Assembly (NCBI GenBank): GCA_900553335.1
Contig: USCU01000018.1
Span: 1 to 10,909, forward strand
Length of the DNA: 10,909 nucleotides
Origin: an uncultured Ruminococcus sp.
Lineage (GTDB): Bacteria; Bacillota; Clostridia; Oscillospirales; Ruminococcaceae
Reading direction: 5' to 3'
How positions within the stretch are numbered: position 1 is the first letter of the stretch; each line of letters begins with the position of its first letter. A program made the translations under genes and the position numbers. Positions 1-7,781 of this stretch are shown here, in pieces. The notes under the pieces are model-generated. The model was not told where the DNA came from. It saw only the letters and a program-made list of their open reading frames with translations, and ran no database searches.

Positions 1-31
1 GTTGCTTGCTCAGCGCATTATGAATTACGAA

Positions 32-907
32 TTATTCTTGCTTTCCCTTAATAACTACTCCCGATACTCTGTGACCTGCATTGCAGGCAACAGCAGCTCC
101 TATCTGACAATAATCAGCAGGAGGATATCCAACCGCCTTTTCCATAGCCTTTGCCATTTCATCTCTTAAAGTTTCATCGCTTCCCCATATAATCACATAC
201 GGAGTTTTCGGAATCATATCATCCTTTGCAATTTCCAAAATTGTAGGAATTATGCTCTTCTCTCCTCTTACCTTTTTGAGTATCGAGGATACTCCGTGAT
301 GAATCTTTAGAATCGGTTTTAATCCTAAAAGCTCCCCTGCAAATGCGGCAGCAGCCGATATTCTTCCTGACTTTTTAGCGTATTTTAAATTGTAGCAGGC
401 AAACAGCACATATGCGCTTTCAACCCAATCTTTTATAAACGCTATGATCTGTTCTGCCGGTACGCCGTTTTTCGCTTTCATTGCTGCCTGAACAACTGCA
501 TAACCGTAAACTCCTGTATAGTTATCGCTGTCTATTACATGAATATTCAACCTGCCCGCTTTTTCTTTGTATTTGTTAAAAAAGTTCTTTTTTGCAATTA
601 CAGCATTATCGTATGTCGCTGAGCCATGTGAAGAAATTGTAACGGTTATGATATCAGATATTTCCTTGTTCTCAGCCAGTTCCTCAAAAACATCGAACCA
701 TTCAAGTGTTGTAACCTGACTTGTTGTCGGAATTCCCTCATACTCGTCCATAACCTTATAAAAATCAAAATTATCTATATCTACTCTTGGAAGATAACTT
801 TTATCTCCGACCGCCACTTTAAACGGTACGACTTTTATTCCAAGCTCTGTTTCCTGCTCCTTCGTTATATCGCAGGCTGCATCGGTAAGAATTACGGTTT
901 TAGCCAT
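32..907 (-). CDS. DegV family fatty-acid-binding protein
   Basis: A 291-residue DegV/FakB-type protein. The family binds a single fatty acid in a buried pocket and presents it to the kinase FakA for phosphorylation, feeding phospholipid synthesis; which lipid this one binds cannot be read from sequence. Visible family blocks are the N-terminal ILTDAACDI (6-14), PTTSQ (60-64), the ISSHGSATYDNA block (91-102), the KKSGRISAAAA block (178-188) and GLKPIL (195-200). Two blocks are unusual: the common SSxLSGTY reads SSHGSATY, and the C-terminal HTGPG reads NAGHR (276-280). ATG at 907 is chosen over upstream in-frame starts at 979 and 925 because AAAGGA lies about 9 bases before it and the protein then begins with the expected MAKTVILTD. 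It starts 17 bases after trmL ends, so it is the last visible gene of the operon. Family assignment is confident; function as a FakB partner is inferred. Confidence 0.9.
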   Translation of the reverse strand: MAKTVILTDAACDITKEQETELGIKVVPFKVAVGDKSYLPRVDIDNFDFYKVMDEYEGIPTTSQVTTLEWFDVFEELAENKEISDIITVTISSHGSATYDNAVIAKKNFFNKYKEKAGRLNIHVIDSDNYTGVYGYAVVQAAMKAKNGVPAEQIIAFIKDWVESAYVLFACYNLKYAKKSGRISAAAAFAGELLGLKPILKIHHGVSSILKKVRGEKSIIPTILEIAKDDMIPKTPYVIIWGSDETLRDEMAKAMEKAVGYPPADYCQIGAAVACNAGHRVSGVVIKGKQE

Positions 908-924
908 ATTAAAATTTCCTTTCA

Positions 925-1422
925 TCACCAAGTATATTTTGTCAGACTTCCCTCTCTGTTGAGATCCGGAAAATCCCACTGCCTTAAAATCTCATAAACA
1001 GCTATCGCTACAGAATTTGAAAGATTCAAACTGCGAAGTTCAGGGCGCATGGGAATTCTTACACAGCTTTCTTTATTGTTATATAAAAGCGTTTCGTCAA
1101 GCCCCTTGTCCTCTCTTCCAAAAAGTATAAAAGAGTTATCAGGATAGCTTATGTCGCTGTAGAGATTCTTGCCCTTAGTTGTGAAATAATAGAAGCTTCC
1201 GCCGCTGTTTCGCTCGTAAAATTCGTCCAAATTTTCGTACTCATAAACCTCAAGCTTATCCCAGTAATCAAGTCCTGCACGTTTTAATTGCCTATCCGTT
1301 ATTTCAAATCCGTAAGGCTTTATAAGATGGAGCGCTGCACCAGTTACAGCACAGGTTCTTGAAATATTGCCCGTATTTTGGGGAATTTGCGGCTCTACCA
1401 AAACAATATTCAGTCTTTTCAT
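925..1422 (-). CDS. trmL: tRNA (cytidine/uridine(34)-2'-O)-methyltransferase TrmL
   Basis: A 165-residue SPOUT-superfamily methyltransferase of normal TrmL length. TrmL transfers a methyl group from S-adenosylmethionine to the 2'-hydroxyl of the wobble nucleotide in certain leucine tRNAs, in the cytoplasm. All three SPOUT blocks are present: PQNTGNISRT (14-23), FGREDKGL (101-108) and the knot-forming RIPM...LRSLNLSNSVAI (122-140). LIKPYGF (33-39) and RAGLDYW (48-54) are also typical of TrmL rather than of other SPOUT enzymes. ATG at 1422 lies 3 bases after the pyrF stop and has no clear Shine-Dalgarno sequence, so translation is probably coupled to pyrF. The TGA stop overlaps the first base of a possible upstream in-frame degV ATG at 925. 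Substrate specificity is inferred from family. Confidence 0.94.
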   Translation of the reverse strand: MKRLNIVLVEPQIPQNTGNISRTCAVTGAALHLIKPYGFEITDRQLKRAGLDYWDKLEVYEYENLDEFYERNSGGSFYYFTTKGKNLYSDISYPDNSFILFGREDKGLDETLLYNNKESCVRIPMRPELRSLNLSNSVAIAVYEILRQWDFPDLNREGSLTKYTW

Positions 1423-1425
1423 AGC

Positions 1426-2355
1426 TTAGAGTGAAATTTTAGGAAGATATGACAAAATGTCTTCTTTCATTCTTATACATTCTCTTCTGGCTGCACGGGC
1501 ATAATCGGTTTCCTCACATTCTTCCTTTTTGTATGCACACATTACCGCACGGGAAGAGTTTACTATTGCGCCGAGTCCGTTTGCATCAAACGCTTTGGAA
1601 ACCCCCTCAGCTCCTCCACCCTGTGCGCCGTATCCCGGCACCAGGAAAAATGTATTCGGAAGCTTCGCCCTCATCTCAGCAAGCTGTTCCGGATAGGTTG
1701 CGCCGACAACTGCACCGACAGACGAATATCCAAGCTTTCCGGGCGCGGTTTCACCCCATTTTTCACACATATTTCCCATAACACCGTAAACTGTTTCATC
1801 GCCGATCTTTAAATCCTGAAGCTCGCCGCTAGACTTGTTTGAAGTCTTTACAAGCACAAATATCCCCTTATCGTTCTCACGGCAAAGCTTTAAAAGCGGC
1901 TCTACTCCATCAGTACCGAGATATCCGTTCACTGTCATAGCGTCAGCGCCGAAAGGAGTTAATTCCTCATCATCTACCATTACTGTTCCCAAGTGCGCTG
2001 CGGCATACGCTTCCATCGTTGCGCCTATATCACTTCGCTTAGCGTCGGTTATTACAAACATTCCTTTTTTCTGAGCATAGCTTATTGTTTTGTAAAGAGT
2101 CTTTACTCCCTCATAGCCGTACATTTCATAATACGCAGCCTGAGGCTTTATAGCAGGAACAATATCGCAGATCTCGTCAATTATTCCTTTGTTGAACTCA
2201 AGAATTGCCTTTGATGCACCTTTGAGAGTTTTTCCGTATTTCTTAAAAGCTTTCTTTTTAATATATTCGGGAACATAGTCAAGCTTCGGATCAAGCCCCG
2301 CAACGGTTGGGTTTTGAGTTTTAATAATTTTTTCGATCAATCTGTCAAATGACAT
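1426..2355 (-). CDS. pyrF: Orotidine 5'-phosphate decarboxylase (type 2)
   Basis: A 309-residue enzyme that decarboxylates orotidine monophosphate to UMP, the last step of de novo pyrimidine synthesis. The length (about 300 rather than 230 residues) and the motif ITDAKRSDIGAT (102-113) place it in the longer PyrF subfamily found in Clostridia, actinobacteria and others. The catalytic Asp-Lys-Asp set is visible as D104, K106 and D109. Other family blocks are GLDPKLDYVP (20-29), KTSNKSSGELQD (170-181), VPGYGAQGG (239-247) and NSSRA (266-270). ATG at 2355 is preferred to the longer frame from 2385: AAGGAGA sits 6 bases before it, and the added residues MINYIKRRMK match nothing expected. It follows pyrC after an 87-base gap containing a repeat, and trmL begins 3 bases downstream. 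Confidence 0.95.
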   Translation of the reverse strand: MSFDRLIEKIIKTQNPTVAGLDPKLDYVPEYIKKKAFKKYGKTLKGASKAILEFNKGIIDEICDIVPAIKPQAAYYEMYGYEGVKTLYKTISYAQKKGMFVITDAKRSDIGATMEAYAAAHLGTVMVDDEELTPFGADAMTVNGYLGTDGVEPLLKLCRENDKGIFVLVKTSNKSSGELQDLKIGDETVYGVMGNMCEKWGETAPGKLGYSSVGAVVGATYPEQLAEMRAKLPNTFFLVPGYGAQGGGAEGVSKAFDANGLGAIVNSSRAVMCAYKKEECEETDYARAARRECIRMKEDILSYLPKISL

Positions 2356-2446
2356 TTTCATTCTCCTTTTTATATAATTTATCAACGGACAAAAGTCTAC
2401 AATTCAAAATTACATTGTCCATTTTCCATTATCAACTGTCAATTAT
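2356..2446. repeat. pyrC-pyrF spacer with AT-rich repeat copy
   Basis: This spacer holds a repeat copy at 2414-2446. Over 33 bases it matches 9769-9801 at 29 positions, by direct comparison in the same orientation. In both places the repeat contains the TAA stop of the gene whose 3' end it touches (pyrC here, leuB there). Short words such as ATTGTCAA and CAATTCAAA make up most of the remaining spacer. The pyrF ribosome binding site lies at the low-coordinate end. I see no convincing promoter or terminator. The repeat family is inferred from only two good copies. Confidence 0.6.
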
Positions 2447-3711
2447 TTTAATTCCGAATCAAAAACTATTTCTCCTTTTGAAACGGTCATAACAGTCTTT
2501 CCTTTAAGCCTCTCGCCTTTGAAAACGCTGTTTTTGCTCTTTGAATGAAGCTTCTGGGGATCGACCGTCCACTCCAAATCTGGATCAACTACTGTTAAAT
2601 CAGCAGGGTAACCGGCATCTATCTTAAGCTCGCTGAGTCCTAAAATTCTTCTTGGATTTTTACTCATTATTCTCTCAATATCAGCCATTGTACACTTACC
2701 TGTATGATAAAGGCGTGTAAGAGTTACGCTGAGCGAAGTTTCAAGGCCTACAACTCCGTTAGGAGCTTTTAAAAAGTCCGCCTTTTCATCAGCCGTATGC
2801 GGAGCGTGGTCGGTGACAATGCAGTCGATCGTTCCGTCAATGACAGCCGCCTCAATAGCCGCACGATCGCTTTCCTCTCTCAGCGGAGGATTCATTCTGT
2901 AGTCTGCGTCCTTTGAATAAAGCTTATCATCAGTAAATGTAAAGTAATGCGGAGCAGTTTCGCAGGTCACTCTCACTCCGTCTTTCTTTGCTGCACGGAT
3001 AATATTTACAGAACCTTTGGTAGACACATGGCAAATGTGAATTCTAGCACCGCAGCTCGCCGCAAGGGCGATTTCACGAGCTGTAATATAATCCTCACTC
3101 GCTCTGTCCATTCCCTTTACTCCAAGCTTATCAGAAACGCTTCCTTTGTTTATGATACCGCCGTCGATTATCTTTAGATCCTCGCAATGCGATGTTACAA
3201 TAAGACCGTTGGAAACTGTTTCTTCAAGCGCTTCTCTCATAAGCTCTGCGTTTTCAACAGGTCTGCCGTCATCAGAAATCGCTTTTATCCCAAGACGTTT
3301 ATACATATCAAAATCGGCAAGACTTTCGCCTTTCATTCCCTTTGTAATACAAGCTATGGGCAGTATGTCGATTTTAGTCTGCTCTGCTTTTTTTTGAATA
3401 TACTTTATTGTTTCCTCGTTATCAACAGGAGGTTTAGTATTCGGCATACAAGCGACTGCTGTAAAACCACCTGCTTTTGCAGCATCAGCTCCCGTTGTAA
3501 TATCCTCTTTATGAGTTTGTCCGGGATCACGGAAATGAACGTGCATATCGCAAAGTCCGTTTAAAACATAAAGCTTTCCTTTGCAGTCAATAACCTCTGC
3601 ATCAGGTGCTTCCAAATTTCCGCCTACTGCACTGATGAATTCATTTTCTGTTAGAATATCCGTGACATCGCCGCTAGAAAGCTTTGCATTTTTAAAAAAA
3701 AGTTTTTTCAA
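2443..3711 (-). CDS. pyrC: Dihydroorotase (class I, metal-dependent)
   Basis: A 422-residue dihydroorotase that cyclises N-carbamoyl-aspartate to dihydroorotate, the third step of pyrimidine synthesis. It is a zinc amidohydrolase; the length and motifs fit the class I (Bacillus-like) enzymes. Zinc and substrate motifs are DMHVHFRDPG (55-64, with H57, H59 and R61), D147/D148 in the SDDG block, H175 in TSHCED, H228 in ICHVSTKGS, and D301 in VTDHAPH (299-305). GVVGLET (319-325) closes the active site in relatives. The longest frame begins at 3726, itself a TTG. The better start is a second TTG at 3711: GAGGA lies about 8 bases upstream, and the product then begins MKKLFFKNAKL as in other dihydroorotases. 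This start is 4 bases after the stop of the lipoprotein gene. Function is very secure; the start is inferred. Confidence 0.95.
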   Translation of the reverse strand: MKKLFFKNAKLSSGDVTDILTENEFISAVGGNLEAPDAEVIDCKGKLYVLNGLCDMHVHFRDPGQTHKEDITTGADAAKAGGFTAVACMPNTKPPVDNEETIKYIQKKAEQTKIDILPIACITKGMKGESLADFDMYKRLGIKAISDDGRPVENAELMREALEETVSNGLIVTSHCEDLKIIDGGIINKGSVSDKLGVKGMDRASEDYITAREIALAASCGARIHICHVSTKGSVNIIRAAKKDGVRVTCETAPHYFTFTDDKLYSKDADYRMNPPLREESDRAAIEAAVIDGTIDCIVTDHAPHTADEKADFLKAPNGVVGLETSLSVTLTRLYHTGKCTMADIERIMSKNPRRILGLSELKIDAGYPADLTVVDPDLEWTVDPQKLHSKSKNSVFKGERLKGKTVMTVSKGEIVFDSELK

Positions 3712-3715
3712 ATCA

Positions 3716-4192
3716 CTATTCCTCAATTCCGATAATCTGATATGAAAGCGACAGCAAGCTATCGGTGCTGTTTGCGTTCTTAATAGAGTTTAAAGATGCT
3801 ACCAACTCGCTTGTTCCCATTGAAACCTCACCCTTTTGAGATTCAATGTATGTCAGAATTCTCTGAGCGATCTGAACCTTTGCATTGGCGTTTGCCTGTC
3901 CCCAACTCGAATACTGAAGATTCTTTATAGAATCCTCGTTTATATTAACAGACTCTGTTGTTGACTCACTTGTCAGCTCCTCGTCAGTCGCTTCTGAAGT
4001 TATTTCCTCCTGTGCGTCTGTCAAGCTGTTTGACGAATTAATCTGAGATTCTGTTGTTTCCTCAGATGTTTCATAGGTAGTCGAAGTGGTTGCTTCAGTC
4101 GGCGCAAGACTGCTGTCAACAGGAACTTCCTGACAAGCACACATAACCGCAAATGCCGACAAAGCGCAGATTAATGCTAAAAGTCTTTTCAT
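3716..4192 (-). CDS. Putative Ser/Thr/Glu-rich lipoprotein of unknown function
   Basis: I do not recognise this 158-residue protein. It begins MKRLLALICALSAFAV, a classic export signal, followed by M17-C18-A19-C20, a plausible lipobox with C20 as the lipidated cysteine, so it is probably anchored outside the membrane. Residues 25-85 form a low-complexity linker rich in Ser, Thr and Glu. Residues 87-158 look like a small folded helical domain, with SIKNLQYSSWGQANANAK, then QIAQRILTYIESQ, then ELVASLNSI, ending in an acidic tail IGIEE. ATG at 4192 has AAGGAGA about 7 bases upstream. It starts 24 bases after the ilvD stop, and the pyrC start follows 4 bases after its own stop, so it is embedded in a biosynthetic operon. 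A secreted cell-surface role is inferred only from the signal; C18 is a less likely alternative lipidation site. Confidence 0.8.
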   Translation of the reverse strand: MKRLLALICALSAFAVMCACQEVPVDSSLAPTEATTSTTYETSEETTESQINSSNSLTDAQEEITSEATDEELTSESTTESVNINEDSIKNLQYSSWGQANANAKVQIAQRILTYIESQKGEVSMGTSELVASLNSIKNANSTDSLLSLSYQIIGIEE

Positions 4193-4216
4193 TTTTATTT
4201 CTCCTTTTGATGAACT

Positions 4217-5881
4217 CTACTTGGTTTCTAAAATTGCACCTCTGTTGCCCGATGTAACCAAAGAAGCATATCTAGCAAGATATCCCGTCTTGATTTTCGG
4301 CTCTCTCGGTTTCCATTCAAGAGTTCTCTTATTCATTTCCTCATCACTTATTTTTACTTCTATTTTATTAGCAGGAATGTCTATGCTTATAATATCTCCG
4401 TCACGAACCATAGCGATAGGTCCGCCTACTGCCGCTTCCGGAGAAACGTGTCCGATAGCAGCTCCTCTTGTTGCTCCCGAAAATCTTCCGTCTGTGATAA
4501 GTGCAACAGTAGAACCGAGTCCCATGCCCATAATAGCAGAGGTAGGATTGAGCATTTCTCTCATTCCCGGTCCGCCCTTAGGTCCTTCGTATCGGATAAC
4601 AACAACATCTCCGTCTTTGATTTTTCCTCCGAGTATCGCCTCCATTGCATCCTCCTCGCAGTCAAAAACCTTAGCAGGGCCTTCATGACAAAGCATTTCA
4701 GGCGCTACTGCAGAACGCTTTACAACGCAGGAATCAGGAGCTAGATTTCCTCTAAGCACTGCGATTCCGCCCGTCTTAGAATAAGGATTGTCAATCGGTC
4801 GGATTATATCCGTATTCATATTTACACAGCCTTTTATATTCTCGCCTACCGTTTTTCCCGTACAGGTCAAAGCATCTGTATTTAAAAGTCCCTTTTTATC
4901 AAGCTCGTTCATCAAAGCGTAAACTCCGCCCGCTTCGTCAAGTTCTTCGATATAGTTTCTTCCTGCGGGTGCTAAATGACATAGATTAGGAGTTCTGTCT
5001 GAAATCTCGTTAGCAATGTCAAGATTCAGTTCAATTCCGCATTCATGTGCAATTGCAGGAAGATGAAGCATTGAGTTTGTAGAACATCCAAGCGCCATAT
5101 CACAGGCAAGCGCATTCATAAACGCCTTTTCGGTCATAATATCTCTTGGCTTTATATCGTTTTTAATAAGCTCCATGATCTGCATTCCTGCATGCTTTGC
5201 AAGCTCAATTCTCTGTGAATAAACAGCAGGGATAGTTCCGTTTCCTTTAAGAGCCATTCCCAGAACTTCAGTTAAACAGTTCATCGAGTTTGCAGTATAC
5301 ATTCCCGAACAGGAACCGCAGGTAGGACATGTCTTAACCTCGTATTCGGAAAGCTTTTCTTCGCTTATTTTACCTGCATTAAACTCTCCTACCGCTTCGG
5401 AAATGCTTGAGAAAGACGTTTTCTTTCCGTCAACGTGTCCTGCGAGCATCGGTCCGCCCGACACAAAAATCGTCGGAATGTTAAGTCTTGCCGCAGCCAT
5501 TAAAAGCCCCGGAACGTTTTTGTCACAGTTCGGAACCATTACCAAAGCGTCAAAAGCATGCGCCATAGCCATAGCCTCTGTTGAATCTGCAATAAGATCA
5601 CGAGTTACCAGCGAATACTTCATTCCCTGATGTCCCATGGCAATTCCGTCACATACGGCGATCGCAGGGAAAACGATAGGCGTTCCGCCTGCCATTGCAA
5701 CGCCGAGCTTTACAGCATCTACAATTTTGTCTATATTCATGTGTCCGGGTACTATTTCATTATAGGAGGAAACAATTCCGACAAGCGGTCTTTCTACCTC
5801 CTCGTTTGTAAGTCCTAAAGCGTGGTAAAGCGCTCTGTGCGGAGCATTGTTTACTCCCTCTTTAATAAAATTACTCTTCAT
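4217..5881 (-). CDS. ilvD: Dihydroxy-acid dehydratase
   Basis: A full-length 554-residue IlvD. It dehydrates 2,3-dihydroxy-isovalerate and 2,3-dihydroxy-3-methylvalerate to the keto acids that become valine, isoleucine and, through the leu pathway, leucine. Iron-sulfur and active-site motifs are [18 protein letters not shown] (74-91), NCDKNVPG (118-125, with C119), [19 protein letters not shown] (185-203, with C191 in the GSCSGM block) and [20 protein letters not shown] near the C-terminus. The position near residue 47, where a third cysteine ligand occurs in [2Fe-2S] relatives, falls in PGHMNI with no cysteine. This suggests the oxygen-sensitive [4Fe-4S] type and would suit an anaerobe; that is an inference. 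ATG at 5881 is preceded by AAAGGTG at 7 bases, inside the 16-base gap after aroK. Confidence 0.97.
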   Translation of the reverse strand: MKSNFIKEGVNNAPHRALYHALGLTNEEVERPLVGIVSSYNEIVPGHMNIDKIVDAVKLGVAMAGGTPIVFPAIAVCDGIAMGHQGMKYSLVTRDLIADSTEAMAMAHAFDALVMVPNCDKNVPGLLMAAARLNIPTIFVSGGPMLAGHVDGKKTSFSSISEAVGEFNAGKISEEKLSEYEVKTCPTCGSCSGMYTANSMNCLTEVLGMALKGNGTIPAVYSQRIELAKHAGMQIMELIKNDIKPRDIMTEKAFMNALACDMALGCSTNSMLHLPAIAHECGIELNLDIANEISDRTPNLCHLAPAGRNYIEELDEAGGVYALMNELDKKGLLNTDALTCTGKTVGENIKGCVNMNTDIIRPIDNPYSKTGGIAVLRGNLAPDSCVVKRSAVAPEMLCHEGPAKVFDCEEDAMEAILGGKIKDGDVVVIRYEGPKGGPGMREMLNPTSAIMGMGLGSTVALITDGRFSGATRGAAIGHVSPEAAVGGPIAMVRDGDIISIDIPANKIEVKISDEEMNKRTLEWKPREPKIKTGYLARYASLVTSGNRGAILETK

Positions 5882-5897
5882 TAATGATCACCTTTCC

Positions 5898-6425
5898 TCA
5901 TCTTTTTTCTATTGCTTCTATTATACTTTTTGCAACTGTCAGTGCACCGTGGTTTCCGTCAACCGAAAAATCCGAATTTTTAATATATATCGGTCTGCGC
6001 TGTCTGAATCTTTTATAAAGCTCGTCCCTTGTAGACGCAGCGGCAATGGGTCTGTTTTCATCATCCTTAATACGCATATAACAGGTATTAAACCGAACGT
6101 CAAGATAAACCACCGTTCCTATTTCTTTTGCATACCTTGCGTTTTCATCACGCAAAATTGCACCGCCGCCTGTAGCGATCACTCCTGTTTTATTTTTAAA
6201 GGATTTTATGACCTCGGTTTCAAGATTCCTGAAATACTCCTCACCGCTGTCCTTAAAAATTTCTGCTATGCTCTTTCCCTCTTGTGCTTCAATATAGTCG
6301 TCCATATCAGTAAATTCGCACCCAAGCTCTCTTGCAGCACGCTTACCTATCGTAGTTTTTCCCGATCCCATAAATCCGCAGAGAAATATCGGCTTATTAA
6401 TCTTATCAATGTTTTTTTGACTCAT
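5898..6425 (-). CDS. aroK: Shikimate kinase
   Basis: A 175-residue P-loop kinase that phosphorylates shikimate to shikimate 3-phosphate with ATP, the fifth step of aromatic amino acid synthesis. The Walker A motif is GFMGSGKTT (17-25). The substrate-binding acidic pair lies in TDMDDYIE (D40 and D42), the arginine of the FRNLE motif is R66, and the glycine-rich ATGGGAI block (84-90) lines the shikimate pocket. NRPI (124-127) is the lid arginine. Length is normal. Its ATG at 6425 shares one base with the TAA stop of aroE (TAATG), so the two are almost certainly translationally coupled. It performs the step immediately after AroE. Confidence 0.96.
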   Translation of the reverse strand: MSQKNIDKINKPIFLCGFMGSGKTTIGKRAARELGCEFTDMDDYIEAQEGKSIAEIFKDSGEEYFRNLETEVIKSFKNKTGVIATGGGAILRDENARYAKEIGTVVYLDVRFNTCYMRIKDDENRPIAAASTRDELYKRFRQRRPIYIKNSDFSVDGNHGALTVAKSIIEAIEKR

Positions 6426-7273
6426 TACTTAAAATCTCTCTTTACGATTTCGTTCATTTCTTTAATTATTCCGTTTATCTCGTCAAGCGTATATTCGTCA
6501 CCGTCCCATATTTTATGAGCGGAAACTGCCTGCCACACAAGCATTGCCATTCCGCCGGCCGCCTTTTTGCCCAGCGTTTTTGATTTTTTGATAAGCTGTG
6601 TTTCGCCGGGATTATAAATAAGATCAAAAACAGCATCGCATTTGTTTATTACTTCGTCTGAAACGGGACAAGCGTCAATATTCGGATACATTCCTACCGG
6701 GCAGGCGTTGACAAGCAGATCATAATGCTTTGATAAGTCGATCTCTGTATTTAGGACAATATTTATCCTTGCGTCATCACGCATTGCTCTTATTTCTTTT
6801 TCTACTTGCTCAGCTAACGGCATATCCGACTTCAGCACTGCTATATTAAGACTTGCACCGGCGAGCGCTGATTCAATTGCTATCATTCTTCCTACTCCAC
6901 CGCATCCGACAAGCAAAACCTCACCCGAAAGCTTCGCTCCCATTGAGCGTACAGTTTCCAGAAAGCCGTCACAGTCTGTATTATAGCCTGTCAAAACTCC
7001 GTCCTTGTTGTCAACACAATTTACGGAATTATATCTTTTAGCCGACTCATCCAGCTTATCAATATACTTTATAATCTCAACCTTATGAGGAATCGTTATG
7101 TTATATCCGTTCATCGAATTGAGATAAGATGCTTTTTGGGCAAGCTCCTCTGCGGAAAACTCGACTATTTCATACTCGAAATCTCTCTCCCTAAGCTCAA
7201 AAAGCCTTTTATGTATAGGCGGCGACATAGTATGCTTTAAAACCTCGCCTAAAATTGCATATTTTCTGCTCAT
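6425..7273 (-). CDS. aroE: Shikimate dehydrogenase
   Basis: A 282-residue enzyme that reduces 3-dehydroshikimate to shikimate with NAD(P)H. Substrate-site motifs are all visible: HTMSPPIH (14-21), NITIPHK (58-64, with catalytic K64), NSVN (82-85) and GYNTDCDGF (96-104, with catalytic D100). The dinucleotide loop is VGCGGVGR (122-129). The later blocks NACPVGMYP, DLIYNPGETQLI (217-228) and GGMAMLVWQA (240-249) are standard. One departure is that the NRT-type motif usually found after the second strand of the nucleotide domain reads AVLKSD, so NADP preference cannot be assumed. ATG at 7273 has GGAGATG upstream. It lies 14 bases after the dCMP deaminase gene and overlaps aroK by one base. Orthology to AroE rather than a YdiB-like paralogue is favoured by its operon with aroK. 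Confidence 0.94.
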   Translation of the reverse strand: MSRKYAILGEVLKHTMSPPIHKRLFELRERDFEYEIVEFSAEELAQKASYLNSMNGYNITIPHKVEIIKYIDKLDESAKRYNSVNCVDNKDGVLTGYNTDCDGFLETVRSMGAKLSGEVLLVGCGGVGRMIAIESALAGASLNIAVLKSDMPLAEQVEKEIRAMRDDARINIVLNTEIDLSKHYDLLVNACPVGMYPNIDACPVSDEVINKCDAVFDLIYNPGETQLIKKSKTLGKKAAGGMAMLVWQAVSAHKIWDGDEYTLDEINGIIKEMNEIVKRDFK

Positions 7274-7287
7274 TTATTTCATCTCCG

Positions 7288-7767
7288 TTACAGATTGATC
7301 ATTAATTCTTTATTGTTTTTATCAAACTCCCTGTATTTGACTCCTGTTTTTTCAAACATTTTAATACTTGCCTTAACACCGTTTGAATCGGCATATTTAT
7401 TGTCAAAATAAATAACCTCTTTGATTCCGCTTTGTATTATCGCCTTTGCACACTCGTTGCACGGAAAGAGAGTTACGTATATTCTGGAACCGTTAAGAGA
7501 TACAGCCTGTCTGTTGAGTATTGCATTAAGCTCCGCATGGCACACAAACGGATATTTTGTTTCAAGAGTATCTCCCTCTCTCTCCCAAGGCATATCATCA
7601 TCATCACAGCCTGTAGGCATTCCGTTATATCCGACAGAAATAATTTTGTTCTCAGAGCTTACTATACAAGCGCCGACCTGTGTATTTGAATCCTTGCTTC
7701 GCATTGCGGAAAGCATCGCCACACCCATAAAGTATTCGTCCCAAGAAATATAATCGGTTCTTTTCAT
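7288..7767 (-). CDS. Deoxycytidylate (dCMP) deaminase family protein
   Basis: A 159-residue zinc deaminase of the dCMP deaminase/ComEB family. Members convert dCMP to dUMP, the substrate of thymidylate synthase. The zinc site is complete: CHAELNA (76-82) supplies H77 and the proton shuttle E79, and FPCNECAK (101-108) supplies C103 and C106. The N-terminal TQVGACIV (29-36), GYNGMPTGCDDDDMPWE (46-62) and the VYFDNKY-like strand are typical of dCMP deaminases rather than of cytidine or guanine deaminases. ATG at 7767 has a strong GGGGGAAG about 8 bases upstream. It sits 14 bases after the DUF4375-like gene and 14 before aroE. Some clostridial homologues are annotated as ComEB, but there are no competence genes here, so a nucleotide role is more likely. 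Confidence 0.92.
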   Translation of the reverse strand: MKRTDYISWDEYFMGVAMLSAMRSKDSNTQVGACIVSSENKIISVGYNGMPTGCDDDDMPWEREGDTLETKYPFVCHAELNAILNRQAVSLNGSRIYVTLFPCNECAKAIIQSGIKEVIYFDNKYADSNGVKASIKMFEKTGVKYREFDKNNKELMINL

Positions 7768-7781
7768 TTTTTTGCTTCCCC

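Noticed and set aside
1..31. Adapter at the left contig end
   Set aside because: The first bases do not match the Nextera sequences found at the right end; they look like genomic AT-rich repeat sequence downstream of degV.
2356..2400. Possible internal promoter before pyrF
   Set aside because: The best TATA-like box overlaps the ribosome binding site, which would leave almost no leader, and no good -35 box is correctly spaced.
2356..4216. PyrR-type attenuator or T-box controlling the pyr or ilv genes
   Set aside because: The gaps before pyrC, pyrF and ilvD are too short or lack the needed conserved stems and terminators.
5847..6518. 223-codon open frame on the plus strand
   Set aside because: It lies antisense to aroK and part of aroE, is rich in Cys, Phe and Ser, has no family motifs, and the minus-strand genes are certain.
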